Origin: Thermoanaerobaculia bacterium
GTDB lineage: Bacteria; Acidobacteriota; Thermoanaerobaculia; Multivoradales; Multivoraceae
NCBI GenBank assembly: GCA_022822365.1
Contig: JAJEBV010000021.1
Coordinates: forward strand, 93,531-157,530
Direction of reading: 5' to 3'
Length of the DNA stretch: 64,000 nt
Each line of letters begins with the position of its first letter. Position 1 is the first letter of the stretch. This document shows positions 50,128 through 60,600 of the stretch, in pieces. Under the pieces are notes generated by a model, which did not search any database, was not told the origin of the DNA, and was given only the letters and a program-made list of their open reading frames with translations. The position numbers and the translations under genes are program-made.

Positions 50128-51641
50128 CGCACCTCCTCGACAGTCGATTCTTCTTCATCGCCTTCCTCCAACGGGTACGGCAGCGCATGCCAACTCTCAT
50201 CCAACTCGAGTTCCCACCGGAGTGTCCTGTTGTACTTGACCACGGTTCTCCAGTCGACGCCCAAGTAGTCGAGAACAGCCAGTTTGAGAATCGCACGGGC
50301 CTTTCGTACCAGGGTCGCTATCTCCGTCACGGTCATGCTGGCGCTGACATCACCATGGCTCAGTGGATGCCGGAGCCTCAATAGCTCTCTGGAGACCTGG
50401 CAAGCCTGCCCCGGCGCCAGGCCCATGACCTCCCGTTCAAAGGGGTCGAACACCCGTCTCACCTTCTCGCCGGTCGATAGCTCGTTGGGTGCCTCCAGCA
50501 CCCGAGCTATGCGTCGCTCGTAGACTCTCTCCCAGCCGTTCTTGAGACAGATGGCCCTGATGCAATCCCTTGCCGAACCGTCGAGCGGCTCGACCAGGTC
50601 CGAATCGACCTCGCTGGCAGAGCCGATCACCTTCGTGTACCAAAGCTCCGCTGCGCCGCATGCCGACACGGCTTGGGTATCTATGAACTCCGCTGTCGTC
50701 ATGAGTGCGTGCAGCCGGAGTAGAGTGCCTTCCGCGCCCGATGGCGTCTCCAGCCACTTACGCAACACAGCTTCCGGAGAGCCGACGACGCTGCGTTCCT
50801 TTTCGTCCGCCGTGAAGAGCGCCTCCCAAGGGACTTGCTCCGGTCGGAACGGCGTCCGCCTGCAGTCGCGCATTCCCTGTTCGACGACTTCCACTCGGCG
50901 TCCATCCACGGCGAGAGTCACCTGCTCTATGACGCAAGGTGCGTTCAACGCGAAGCGAACAAATCGGTAGGCACTGTAAAGGCAGTCGCCCAAAGCCCCC
51001 CATCCCACCGGATCGACGGTCTTCAGCACGAGATGCCCAGACTCGCTCACCTCTACCGCGTTCCCCCTCGCCCTGCTGAAGCCTCCGAAGGCCGCCATCC
51101 TCACCGACGTTGGTCCCAAAGCAGGAACATGCGCCCTTGTCTTGATCTCCCTCGACGGCCCAAGGAACTTCGGGCCGGAGAGCTTGGGACCCCGCGGATT
51201 CAACCATCCTTCAATTCCCTCGGCACGGCAGGAGACCTCGCTAGCAACGAGTTCCTCGTCCGGGCGCAGGGACACGCCGACGTAGGCCGCGTTCACTACG
51301 AACCTGATCTTCCGGGGTTGCTGCATCGTGCCAAATGTCAGGCACTGGCAGCCGTCAAGGGTTACCTCTTCGTCACGGACCCGCCGCCCTGAGACGGTGG
51401 TGCCGGAAACGAGGCCAATGAGCCGATGCTCTGCGCCATCGAGATACCAAGGGCGCGGAAGGCCTTCAAGAGGCATATCGAATGGACCTCTCGCATCCTC
51501 CCGCGCTGAGACCTGGTTGATGACTTCAAGCGTCATCCGGCCGTCCGTCTCCATGCGGAGGGTGCCCGGGAGTTTCCGAGATTCCTCATCTAGCCAAAAC
51601 CAGCCGGTAAGCTCCTTGGCGTTCGAGTTCGTGCCTGTCAT
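50124..51641 (-). CDS. ApeA-like HEPN protein, abortive-infection candidate
   Basis: 505 residues. The N-terminus (ELTGWFWLDEESRKLPGTLRMETDGRMTLEV) has the pattern of ApeA N-terminal domains, a beta-rich module of an anti-phage HEPN family. The C-terminal helical domain has the HEPN ribonuclease motif Rx4H: R424-H-P-L-S-H429 in RLRHPLSHGD. HEPN nucleases cut tRNA or other RNA to halt infected cells. ApeA alone is known as a single-gene defence system; here it is translationally coupled to hicB-hicA downstream (ATGA at 50124-50127) and lies 182 bp after a DUF1156 methylase gene. No good Shine-Dalgarno precedes ATG 51641. Confidence 0.78.
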   Translation of the reverse strand: MTGTNSNAKELTGWFWLDEESRKLPGTLRMETDGRMTLEVINQVSAREDARGPFDMPLEGLPRPWYLDGAEHRLIGLVSGTTVSGRRVRDEEVTLDGCQCLTFGTMQQPRKIRFVVNAAYVGVSLRPDEELVASEVSCRAEGIEGWLNPRGPKLSGPKFLGPSREIKTRAHVPALGPTSVRMAAFGGFSRARGNAVEVSESGHLVLKTVDPVGWGALGDCLYSAYRFVRFALNAPCVIEQVTLAVDGRRVEVVEQGMRDCRRTPFRPEQVPWEALFTADEKERSVVGSPEAVLRKWLETPSGAEGTLLRLHALMTTAEFIDTQAVSACGAAELWYTKVIGSASEVDSDLVEPLDGSARDCIRAICLKNGWERVYERRIARVLEAPNELSTGEKVRRVFDPFEREVMGLAPGQACQVSRELLRLRHPLSHGDVSASMTVTEIATLVRKARAILKLAVLDYLGVDWRTVVKYNRTLRWELELDESWHALPYPLEEGDEEESTVEEVR

Positions 51642-51762
51642 TCCTGACCCGCCGATTGGGCTACTTCGTGTTGGTTCCTAGCACGCGTTGCCAGAACCGC
51701 GAAATTCGTCTCTGCGGCCACGATACCGACCATCGCGCCACAACCGCGAACATTACCGGCAG

Positions 51763-51787
51763 GCTATCGGCGCGGCAAGCCGATAGC
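51763..51787. terminator. Hairpin between DUF1156 and the ApeA-like gene
   Basis: GCTATCGGC and GCCGATAGC form a perfect 9-bp stem with a 7-base loop, 37 bp after the DUF1156 stop. There is no T-run after it in the minus-strand direction. It may separate two transcription units of the island or only stabilise the upstream mRNA. Confidence 0.35.
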
Positions 51788-51823
51788 GTCCTGCTGAGCG
51801 GGGGACTGAGCCTCGTCGGCACC

Positions 51824-54800
51824 CTACAGCATGGTCTGCTGACTGGGCGCCGACGCGGCGGCGCCGTGGCCCTGCAGGTGGTTCTGGATCGACTCCAGGA
51901 TCGATCGTTCTTCGGAGCCTTCGGCGGCGAGCTCGATGACCGCCTGGACGACCCGGGCGAACAGCTCGTGACGCCACAGGCCGCGGTCGGCCAGGTAGCG
52001 GTCCACGCGGCTCTGCTCGCCGGTCTTCCAGAGCTGCATCAGCCGGTGGACGCAGTCGATCAGTGCCGGCGGCTCGCCGTCGGCGGAGGGCTCGCCCAGG
52101 CCGCGGCTTCGACGGCGGTCCCACGGCTTGAGCCGGGCTTCCGACCCGGATGTCCTCGGGGCCGCCCCCCCGCCATCGCCATCTTCTTCCGAGGCTTCGG
52201 GCGCCGCCGCCGGAGCGCCGCGCGCCAGCAGATCGAGGCTGCCGGCGAGGTCGGCGTCGGAGAGGTTGCAAGACACCGCGTAGAGGATGCAAACCCCCGC
52301 CGGGGCCGCGTCCAACCCGAAGTCGTTGCGGTGCAACAGGTAGTAGGTCGTCAGGTCGTCGAGTTCCGTCGGGGCGCCGGGCTCGGCTTCGAGCAACCGG
52401 TTCACGACGAACGTCACGACGATGCGCCGCACCTGCCGTAGGAACTCCGCCACGGACAGCGTCTCCCGCGGTGAATCCGCCTTCTTGACGACCGGGTGTC
52501 GGCTGAAGGCTTCGAGCGCGGGGCCGGTGGCCGCCCACACGAAGTCTGGACCGCGGATGCCGGCATCCCAGAACCGTCGCAGGCTCTCCGTGATTTTGGA
52601 CCGCATCTCGGCCAGCACGGCGGCGTCCCAGCCCGGCCGGGCGTCGGCGGGCCGGCGGCGGCAAACGAGCCAGATCGAGGATGACAAACGAGCGCCTCCA
52701 GCAACCTTGTTGACCATCTCTGTTTGGATCGGCCAAGAGGCGCGAACGACGAAGCCTGAGCGAATGAGGGCAGACACCAGTGTTTCCCATGCGTCCGGCT
52801 GCTTGTTCGCGAACACGACGACGAGGCGACCATGTTCACTAAGCGCCTCGCAACAGCACTTGAAAGCCAACTCCATGCCGTCTTCGTAGGCGCGTCTCGA
52901 TTCCGCGCCGTCGCCACCGAAGCGTCCAGGTTGGTCAACTAGTTCACCGTCGCCCCGGGCACCAACTTCGGAGGGTTCCCACTTTGGGCCGAGAGACGCC
53001 GTGAACGCGCGATCGGACTCGGCAGATACACCACGCAGAACCCGGCGCAACCAAACGTGGTAGAAGTCCATCAGGTCCGAGTACGGAATCGCGTCGTAGT
53101 AAGGCGGATCCGTGCAGACGACATCCATCCCAACTTTCCGAAGTCGAGTGGCACTCTCGATCCGGACATTCGGGGCGGGCGATTGAGCGACGGCCTTCAT
53201 TGCGTGATCCAAGTAACGGGCCACCCATTCGACCGCTTGCACGAAACCGCCCGTCGTGTCGGCTAACGGACACGACTCGACGAAGTCCCAGACCATGGGC
53301 AGGGCGAAACGTGCGAAGGTGCTCCTGATCTTGTCGTGGTCATTTGTCCACGTAGCCAAGCTGCTGCCGCGGTCGGTCAGCTTGCTGATCGATGGGGCGA
53401 GGCACACCGTTAGCGCCTCCACCCATGTGTCTGAATAGCCACCCATGGTCGTCCCACAGCCTCGAATGCGACGAATGAAAGTGCCCAAGGCGAGCAACTG
53501 TCTGTTCGTGAACACCTTCCGCCATGTGTCCAGGCCGTATCCCGGCAGGCCCGAGGCGCCACGGGCGTTCGGGGACGGGCGGACCGCACTGATGGGCTCC
53601 TCAGGCAGGCCAAACGGAACCTCCGCATACAGCTTTCTGAGTTCCTCTTCGTCAACCCGTGCCGCACCAACTTCGGCCTCCGTCGGCAAGCGATACTCCT
53701 TGCCTTGTTGCCCGTCCACAACAACCGCAGTCATTCGCTCACCAAGCCGGCCAGCGACACCTTCGGTCCGAATATCTGCAGTCGTCGAAATGGCGTCGCA
53801 GCACGGGCAGGCCGCGCCACTACGGCTCATCGTCCCGGCACCCAACCGGCGGTCGTGCTCGCGCCGCTGCGCCGCGTTGCCCTCACCCTGCCGCACATCG
53901 TGCTCGAGGTCGAAGTCCACTCCCGAACCGTCTTCCCGCGGCGTCATCGAAAGGAGAACCCGCTTGCCCGGCTTCTTGCACAGCCAGCGAGTCTTCAGCA
54001 GCGGCATCTCAGCCCGGCAATTGGCGCAATGGATCGTCCGCGCCCACAGGTAGGCCACCGTCGGCTTCGCGACCCAGCGCGGATTCGCCTCGTTCTCCAG
54101 GTAGGCGGCCTCGAACTCGGCGTTCAGACCGGCGACCGAGACGTTCCCGTCAGCGTCCGGCTCGAGCAGCCGCTGTGGCCGTGACCTGAAACGCTGCTCG
54201 GGGAATCGGACCTCGGCATCCCGCCTGCCCCGCCCCTTGCGCCGCACCGGCTCGAAATCCGCGTAGGTCGGGTAGCGCTTCGCCAGGTCGCGCCGAGCCT
54301 CGGCCAGGACCCGGCGTCCCCATGCCCGAAGGTGCCAGGGGAAGCCGGCCTGGAGCGTCGGACCCGCGGATTCGGCCCGCGCCGAGGCGCGCGGCCCTGT
54401 CCTGCTGTCTAGCAACGCCGACCGGACTTGCACGGGGTCGCCGTCGCCGTGGCCCAACCGGCGCAGTTCCTCGCGCAGCGCGGGCTTCCTCGTCACGCCC
54501 TGCGCCTTGAGGCACGCCTCGACGAAGTCGCGGTCGCGCACCGCGAAGTCAGGTAGCGGCAGTTCCTGCCCCGCCACCAGCCGCGGATAATGCAGCGTGC
54601 AGCGCAAGACAAACCAGGCGACCGGGTTCAAGTCCGACGCGGTGACCTCGCATCCCAGCCGCATCGCCTCCAACGGGATCGCTCCGCCGCCCGCGAACGG
54701 GTCGAGAACCCGCGGCGCCCGACCGCCGAACGCCTCCCGGATCTCCTCGCGCAGTTTCTCCAGCTCCGGGTCGCTCTCGCGGCCCCAGTGGAGGACACCA

Positions 54801-55078
54801 CCCGCCGTTTCCTCCCGGAGCTTCCCGGCCCGGGTCTGCCTCTGGAGCACTTCGCCCCCGATTCGCGTCATCAACCGACGCCGCCCTTCAGCGTCATCCG
54901 GGTCAGGCAACAGCGTCGCCAGCAACACCGCCCGGCAGGCAGCAAGCGGGCGCCGAGCCGGCCAGATATGCAGCGTCGAGATGTGTCCGTGTCGGACGTT
55001 CTTCTCGTGAACCGAGTCAAGAGACGCCTGCCGGAGCGGGAAGGCCGCCTCGATCAAGCGAGCGCCCGGGCCTGCCAT
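51824..55078 (-). CDS. DUF1156 adenine-specific DNA methyltransferase, defence-associated
   Basis: 1084 residues from ATG 55078, preceded by GGAGG at good distance. DUF1156 N-terminus: RLIEAAFPLRQASLDSVHEKNVRHGHISTLHIWPARRPLAACRA. The SAM site LDPFAGGGAIPLEAM is at 126-138. A zinc-ribbon insert follows mid-protein (CANC ... ACPCC). The catalytic DPPY is at D657 (TDPPYYDAIPYSDLMDFYHVWLRR). Such proteins probably mark host DNA so that partner nuclease or helicase components spare it. Partners here are DUF499 and the SNF2 helicase on the same strand. Upstream start codons (e.g. 55114) lack a Shine-Dalgarno. Confidence 0.92.
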   Translation of the reverse strand: MAGPGARLIEAAFPLRQASLDSVHEKNVRHGHISTLHIWPARRPLAACRAVLLATLLPDPDDAEGRRRLMTRIGGEVLQRQTRAGKLREETAGGVLHWGRESDPELEKLREEIREAFGGRAPRVLDPFAGGGAIPLEAMRLGCEVTASDLNPVAWFVLRCTLHYPRLVAGQELPLPDFAVRDRDFVEACLKAQGVTRKPALREELRRLGHGDGDPVQVRSALLDSRTGPRASARAESAGPTLQAGFPWHLRAWGRRVLAEARRDLAKRYPTYADFEPVRRKGRGRRDAEVRFPEQRFRSRPQRLLEPDADGNVSVAGLNAEFEAAYLENEANPRWVAKPTVAYLWARTIHCANCRAEMPLLKTRWLCKKPGKRVLLSMTPREDGSGVDFDLEHDVRQGEGNAAQRREHDRRLGAGTMSRSGAACPCCDAISTTADIRTEGVAGRLGERMTAVVVDGQQGKEYRLPTEAEVGAARVDEEELRKLYAEVPFGLPEEPISAVRPSPNARGASGLPGYGLDTWRKVFTNRQLLALGTFIRRIRGCGTTMGGYSDTWVEALTVCLAPSISKLTDRGSSLATWTNDHDKIRSTFARFALPMVWDFVESCPLADTTGGFVQAVEWVARYLDHAMKAVAQSPAPNVRIESATRLRKVGMDVVCTDPPYYDAIPYSDLMDFYHVWLRRVLRGVSAESDRAFTASLGPKWEPSEVGARGDGELVDQPGRFGGDGAESRRAYEDGMELAFKCCCEALSEHGRLVVVFANKQPDAWETLVSALIRSGFVVRASWPIQTEMVNKVAGGARLSSSIWLVCRRRPADARPGWDAAVLAEMRSKITESLRRFWDAGIRGPDFVWAATGPALEAFSRHPVVKKADSPRETLSVAEFLRQVRRIVVTFVVNRLLEAEPGAPTELDDLTTYYLLHRNDFGLDAAPAGVCILYAVSCNLSDADLAGSLDLLARGAPAAAPEASEEDGDGGGAAPRTSGSEARLKPWDRRRSRGLGEPSADGEPPALIDCVHRLMQLWKTGEQSRVDRYLADRGLWRHELFARVVQAVIELAAEGSEERSILESIQNHLQGHGAAASAPSQQTML

Positions 55079-55276
55079 CCCCGCCTCCCGGCTCGAATCC
55101 CGGCGGTCGCTCATCCCCAACGACCGGGCGCCAAGGCCCGCCGAACCGACTCGCAACCCAGGAACTGGGAACACGCCCGCATAGGCACCCATCGTAGCCG
55201 CCCCGGAGTCCGGTGCGATCCGCCAGTCGACGCCAGCCCACCCCTGACGGCCCAAAGACCGCGTCCGCTCCAGCCT

Positions 55277-56317
55277 TCAATCCATGCCGATGAGGTCGGC
55301 CAAGCACCGTTCCTGCCGAAGAAAGCGAAGGCAATCCGGCGAGCGCCGATTCGGATTCGGGAACATCCGCACCGGCGCGCTCCTCTCCATCCCGAGTGTC
55401 GCGTGACTGAACACGACCACACCGGCCACGCCCGACAGCGAGGCGCGGAACGCGGTCCGGTCCAGGCCGGCATGGCTACGTCGATAGATGGCCTCCTCCC
55501 TGTCGGAGGGAAAGAAGTCGGCATGGCAGACGTTGACGGCGATCAGAAAGGACTCTTCGTCAAGACCCTTCCTCTTCCAGTCCTCGGCCTTCCGCGACAA
55601 CGCCTTCGCCAACGGCGCCACGCCATCTGCCGACCCGCCACCGCTGGGGCCCCGTATCACTCCCTTGCCCTCGCGACCGGTAGCCGGCAGGAGTTCTGCT
55701 TCCAGAAGCCAGTCGCCCTCTTCGATGGTCGTTTCCGGAGGCGCCCATCCGAGATGCAGCTTCTTCACTTCATCCGGCGGACAGGAGTCCAGCAGCTTCC
55801 TGATCGGCGCGACCATCCGGTGTCTGCCCAGCGTCCTCCCGAGTCTGCCTTCCACCCTCAGTCTGATGTCGGAATGCGGCTCCGGAAACGCCTCCGTGAT
55901 CTTGCGCACCGCGTCTTCCTCGTTGGCGTTCAGCCGCAGGACTCCCTGGCCGCTGCCGCACACCGTCGCTTCCACGAAGAACGCTTCCCGGTCACCGGTG
56001 ACGCCGAAGTCCACCGTCCCGCCGGCGCCGGGAAAGCAGGGATGGACGGTCACGTTGCAGTCGAGTCGGCGCAACATGGCGAACACCTGCATCTCGAAGT
56101 AGGCGCTCATGAACTGTCCGAAGTCCTTCGACCGGAGACGCCGCATCAGCAGGTCCCGATGCTCCTCCGGGAAGTCCCGAAACCACCCCGTCATCCACCG
56201 CCTGATTACAACAGCTTCAGGGCGAGCACCGCGTTCCAGAAACTCGAACGCTGTTTCGCCTTCGGGTAGCAGTCCAGACCTCTGTTCCACGGCGCGGAAC
56301 AACACAGTCTCTCTCAT
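55277..56317 (-). CDS. Unknown protein with PD-(D/E)XK-like motif
   Basis: 346 residues from ATG 56317. I do not recognise the family, but SAYFEMQVFAMLRRLDCNVTVHPCFPGAGGTVDFGVTGDREAFFVEATV has the pattern of a restriction-endonuclease-like fold: helix with E75, a strand with D103, then E116 in the next strand. The usual K of the ExK is replaced by Thr (EAT). A second half rich in Arg, Glu and Trp ends in DCLRFLRQERCLADLIG. It may be a nuclease or a catalytically weak DNA-binding member. The gene lies between DUF1156 and a helical protein gene in the island. Confidence 0.6.
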   Translation of the reverse strand: MRETVLFRAVEQRSGLLPEGETAFEFLERGARPEAVVIRRWMTGWFRDFPEEHRDLLMRRLRSKDFGQFMSAYFEMQVFAMLRRLDCNVTVHPCFPGAGGTVDFGVTGDREAFFVEATVCGSGQGVLRLNANEEDAVRKITEAFPEPHSDIRLRVEGRLGRTLGRHRMVAPIRKLLDSCPPDEVKKLHLGWAPPETTIEEGDWLLEAELLPATGREGKGVIRGPSGGGSADGVAPLAKALSRKAEDWKRKGLDEESFLIAVNVCHADFFPSDREEAIYRRSHAGLDRTAFRASLSGVAGVVVFSHATLGMERSAPVRMFPNPNRRSPDCLRFLRQERCLADLIGMD

Positions 56318-56363
56318 GGAGTCGCTGCCATCGCCGCTGCCTGACGCCCTCCTGGCGCCGGGG

Positions 56364-57113
56364 TCAGAGATCGTCCTCCTCGGCAAGCTCGATGCGCCTC
56401 AGGAGCAGACGCCCGAGAGGGTTCAGTCTGGTGCCTTGAGACTTGATCATGCCCGTCTTCTCGTCGAACTCCGGCAGGTCACCCCTTCGCGGTTTCCTAA
56501 AGGTCTGATCAAGCAAGCCCAAGTCGACCAACTGCCGCCGGGCCAGTCGATACATCGCTTCCCGGTCGAGGTCTTCTCGCGACGACCCCAAGTGTGCCGC
56601 TACCGGCTCCAGCACTTCGCCGTGTCGATCGTAGAACTCCTTGGACCTCATGTGCCGGCTGAGTTTCGACTGCAGAATGACGATCTGATCGTCGTCGATC
56701 TGGTCCAGCAGCTTCAGCAGACGCTTGGCCTCGATCTCTTCCCGTTCGTCCGCTGTCAGACCGCGAGCAACCAAGGCCGCGATGTAGTCCAGACGCTGCG
56801 ACGACAAGGCTCGGACTGCCTGAACGGCGCCGTCCTCGAACAGATCCACCTTCCGCGGTTCTCGGAGCGCCGACGCCAGGGTCTGCGCTTCGACTGCAGC
56901 CAAGCGCCCTTCCAGCTTGCTCAGATACTCCCGAATCCGCTCCCACCTCTGCTCCGGGATGATCTGATGGAGCAGATTGGCCACGATCGACCCAACCATG
57001 GGCAGAGCGCCCATCAGTCCCTGCACAGCAGAAAACGTGCGGTCGCGCGATGTTGGTTCGACCGGAGGGCTGCTATCTCTCACCGTCGACCTCAGGTCCC
57101 CGGTAGCCGCCAA
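56364..57113 (-). CDS. Helical protein with N-terminal hydrophobic segment, function unknown
   Basis: About 249 residues. FSAVQGLMGALPMVGSIVANLLHQIIP looks like a short hydrophobic or membrane-associated segment, followed by coiled-coil-prone helices (ERIREYLSKLEGRLAAVEAQ; DEREEIEAKRLLKLLDQIDDDQIVIL) and a winged-helix-like C-terminus (MYRLARRQLVDLGLLDQTF ... LNPLGRLLLRRI). The start is uncertain: TTG 57113 overlaps the protease gene by 22 bp, and later starts are possible. Unassigned helical proteins with a hydrophobic patch occur in several defence systems as effectors, but nothing here proves it. Confidence 0.6.
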   Translation of the reverse strand: MAATGDLRSTVRDSSPPVEPTSRDRTFSAVQGLMGALPMVGSIVANLLHQIIPEQRWERIREYLSKLEGRLAAVEAQTLASALREPRKVDLFEDGAVQAVRALSSQRLDYIAALVARGLTADEREEIEAKRLLKLLDQIDDDQIVILQSKLSRHMRSKEFYDRHGEVLEPVAAHLGSSREDLDREAMYRLARRQLVDLGLLDQTFRKPRRGDLPEFDEKTGMIKSQGTRLNPLGRLLLRRIELAEEDDL

Positions 57114-57502
57114 GAGCCGGCGTCGAGGACTCTCCCGGCTGCCTTCAGCCGAATCGACGGCAGTTTCCTGAGTCGCTGGTTCAGAGGGTCGATCTCGATC
57201 CCCATGGACTCGAGGGCCGTAACGCCCAGCAGAGGCTCCGCGCCTTCTTCTCCGATGACGACCGTGGCGCCGATCACGTCACCCATGAACTCCAGTCTGG
57301 CGACGGTGATGTCCATCTCGACCTGACGACCGTCGGCCAGTTCGTAGGTCCGGTTGCCCTCGGGTCGCAGGCCGATCTGTTCCAGGCGCTCTCGCGGTAT
57401 GAGGGAGTCGACCGCCCCGGTGTCGACCAGGAAGGGGCCTTCCCAGCTCCGGGCGGAGTCGGCGGGGTTGCGAACGGTGATTTGAACGCGCGTGAGTCCC
57501 AT
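57092..57502 (-). CDS. Retropepsin-like aspartyl protease family protein
   Basis: 136 residues from ATG 57502, preceded by AAGGAG 9 bp upstream (an in-frame ATG at 57523 also has a good site). The clan AA motif FLVDTGAVDSLIP supplies the catalytic DTG, followed by the flap-type strand (ELADGRQVEMDITVARLEFMG) and LLGVTALESMGIEID, equivalent to the G-x-x-x-L helix of retropepsins. The enzyme is active as a homodimer in known members. It sits between the helicase and the helical protein inside the defence island, where a processing protease would be unusual. Confidence 0.85.
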   Translation of the reverse strand: MGLTRVQITVRNPADSARSWEGPFLVDTGAVDSLIPRERLEQIGLRPEGNRTYELADGRQVEMDITVARLEFMGDVIGATVVIGEEGAEPLLGVTALESMGIEIDPLNQRLRKLPSIRLKAAGRVLDAGSWRLPGT

Positions 57503-57627
57503 AGTGAATTGCTCCTTTCCCATCGGTTCGGTCCCCTCCAACGTTTCTCCCGCGCACCCACTGACGGCCGCACGGACTGGTTCGCGCGCGATGCGCCGCG
57601 GCAACGCACGACTTGCCGTCACTCTTC

Positions 57628-60600
57628 TCATGCTTCGGCCGCCTCGATCAAGGACCCCAGCGGCACATCAAACTGGGCTCTCGTTCGCTCGCTGGCGAGC
57701 AGCTTCCGGAACGGGTCGCGGATACGCAAGAGTTCGGGCTCCGAAGCGGCGCAGTCAAGCACGACGTACAACCAGTACCGGTCGCCCAGCTTGCACGCCT
57801 GCTCCCATTCGTTCGACTGGATCGGGACCCCGGCCCGGCCGGCCCGGCCCTTGACTTCAATGCACCGCCGCTCGCCGTCCGGGAGGGTCGAGAGCAGGTC
57901 GAACCCAGGCCAATCCGCCAGGCCGGCGGCACGGGCGAGAGCGGGCTTCGAGACGTCCTGAACCGTGGCGTTTCGCGCACGCTCCCGGTCGGCAGCAATG
58001 CGGACGGCGAGCTCTTCCACCCCCTCGTCGAGCCGCTCGGCGCCCGCGGCCGGCCCGGCATCCTCGGGGCGAACGACGAGCGCGTGGAGCAGAAAACGGT
58101 GGCCGCCGGCAATGACCCGCCCCGGCTCTCCTTCGATCCGCTCAAAAGCGAGCTGGCGTTCGATCGACAGCCGTTTCTGGTCGACTTTGACCGCCTCCAG
58201 CTCCTCGCCTCCGCCGTCGGCCGAGTCTCGGCTGCTTCGTGTGAGCTTCGCGCGCAGAGACGCCAGTTCGGAGGCGCGGAGATCGAAGCCCACGGCGGCG
58301 CGTCTCTGGAGTTCGGGCAAGTCCGCCTCCCGCTCTCCCCTCAGGTCCTTCGTCAGTTCCTCGAGCAGGACGCCGAGGTGGGCGCCGGCCCGGGCCCGGA
58401 GGTCGAGCGCCCGAGGCGCCAGCGGAGCCATGCCGGGCGCGAGACCGGTCGGAGCGAGCAACAGGACTCTCTCTACCGGGCACTGCTCGGGCGGCTCGTC
58501 GGCCCGCTGGCGCAAGGCGATGAGACGGCGCTCCACGACCCGGCGACCGGCGCTTCGACCGGCGCCGCCTTCCTGCTCGACCCATAGCTCGGCAAGATGC
58601 AGAAGGTACGGTTCCTGGGCCATCGAATCGACGAAGATCGCTCCGCGGAGCGCGTCCTCCCGGTAGCGCGAACGGACCTCCGAACACAGGGCGTCGAAGA
58701 TCGGTTCTCCAGGGTGGAGCCAGATGCCGGTGTCGTCGTCCTGTGGCCGGCGGACCGTCAACGACTCCCGCGCGTCGGCTGGATAGGCGTCGAGCGCCGG
58801 CAGCAACGGATCGAGAGCGCCGGATCGACGAGGCGTCAGCGCGAACCGGTCGTCCAAGTCGCCACGGATTCGGAGATCCAGCAGGCGCGCCGCCCGTTCC
58901 ACCAATCTCCGTACGTGCGCGGGCAGCAGGTGCAGGTAGCGCTCCCTTTCCACCTCGGGACGCAGATCTTCGCCGGTCACCGCGGCCTCCGGCACGCCGT
59001 AGATGCCCGCGTCCCGCTCATCGATCCGCGTCACACGGGAGGCGTCAACGGCCTGCTCGACCCGTTCGACTGCCTGCCGTTCGCCCTCGTCGCCTGTGGC
59101 GCGGGCCATGAACCGGGTCAGCGACTCGCCCTCGAAGAGGCGGCCGACCACGTCGAAGACCTTGTCCGAGGACAGCTCCTCCCGAATCGCCTCCAGTTTG
59201 TCCAGCAGCACCCGCAGCACTCTGCCCTCGCGGGTGCTGACCGCGACCAGATTGAAGATTCGGACTTCGGACCGCTGGCCGTAACGGTGGATGCGGCCCA
59301 TCCGCTGCTCCAGCCGCGCAGGGTTCCAGGGGATGTCGTAGTTGACCATCAACCGGCAGAACTGCAGGTTGATGCCCTCGCCGGCCGCATCGGTGGCGAC
59401 CATGTAGCGCGCACCGTTCGCCCGCCGGAAGCGCGCCACCTGACGCTCCCGCTCGCGCCAGTCCATGCCGCCGTGGATCTGCGCCGTGTGGCCCCTGTAG
59501 CCAAGCCCCTCCAGGCGCTGCACCAAGTAATCCACGGTGTCCCGGTGTTCGCTGAAGATGAGCCACTTCTCATCCTTCCGGTCGGGATCCTCCAGCACCT
59601 CACGGAGCTGCTCGAACTTGGTTTCCGTACCGGAGGCGATCAGCCGGCGCGCCTGCTCAGCCAGGTTTTGGACCTGCTCCGCCTCGCGCCGCAACTCCTC
59701 CGCGCCTACCACGGTGACCGCGCCTAGAACCGCGTCCTCGTAGGCCTCGTTGCCCTCCGCCCAGCCACCCGCGGCCACATCGTCGTCGGCCGCCGCGTCG
59801 TCGAAGTAGTCGTGGCGGTGCCGCTCGCTCAACCGGCGCTGTCTCTGCAGCAGCAGCTCGGCGGTGAGTTCGCCGTTCTCGATCGCAGCCGCCGTCCGCG
59901 AGAGCTTCTCGACTCGGCGTTCGAAGGAACGAAGCAGGGCCCAGGTTGAGCTGGCAAGCCGACGCTGAAACACGGTCTTGGCGAGCTCGACAGCGGGCTG
60001 GTTGTCCAGGGCGCGGCCATAGCACTCGTCGAGGTAGCGCGTAGTCCGTTCGTAGAGGTCCTGCTCGCCGTTCTCACCTCCCCTCAGCCGGTAACCGAAG
60101 GTGTCGCACTTTCGCGGCGGGTAGAGCGGTAGACCGTCGAGACCGGTCATCTCCTCCTTCGTGCGCCGCAGGAAGTGCCGATCGCGTGCTGACCGGGAAG
60201 CCCGGCGAACGGCCTCAACCGCACCGAAGGCGTTCGCGTCGAGCAATCGCCAAAGCCATGCGTAGGGGAGGCTCTTTCCCATGTGCGGCGTGGCGGTGAG
60301 AAGAAGGAGATGCCGGGCCGTCCAGTCAAGGCCGCCAAATCGATCCCCAGGGTCGGCGCGGACCGCCAGCGCTTCCGCGAGTTTGTAGCGAAGGGTCCTG
60401 TCGATGCGGTTGCCGCGCTCGTGGACGCTGAGCTTGTGCGCCTCGTCGAACACGACCAGGTCGTAGCCGCGGCCGGCCCGCCGAAGAACGTCGAACATCT
60501 TCTCGCCGGCCAGGGTGTCCAGCGACACGATCACGCGGTCGCCGCCGGCGCCGCTGAACGGATTGCCCGTCTTCGTGTCGGCGCCGGCGACGATTCGGAA

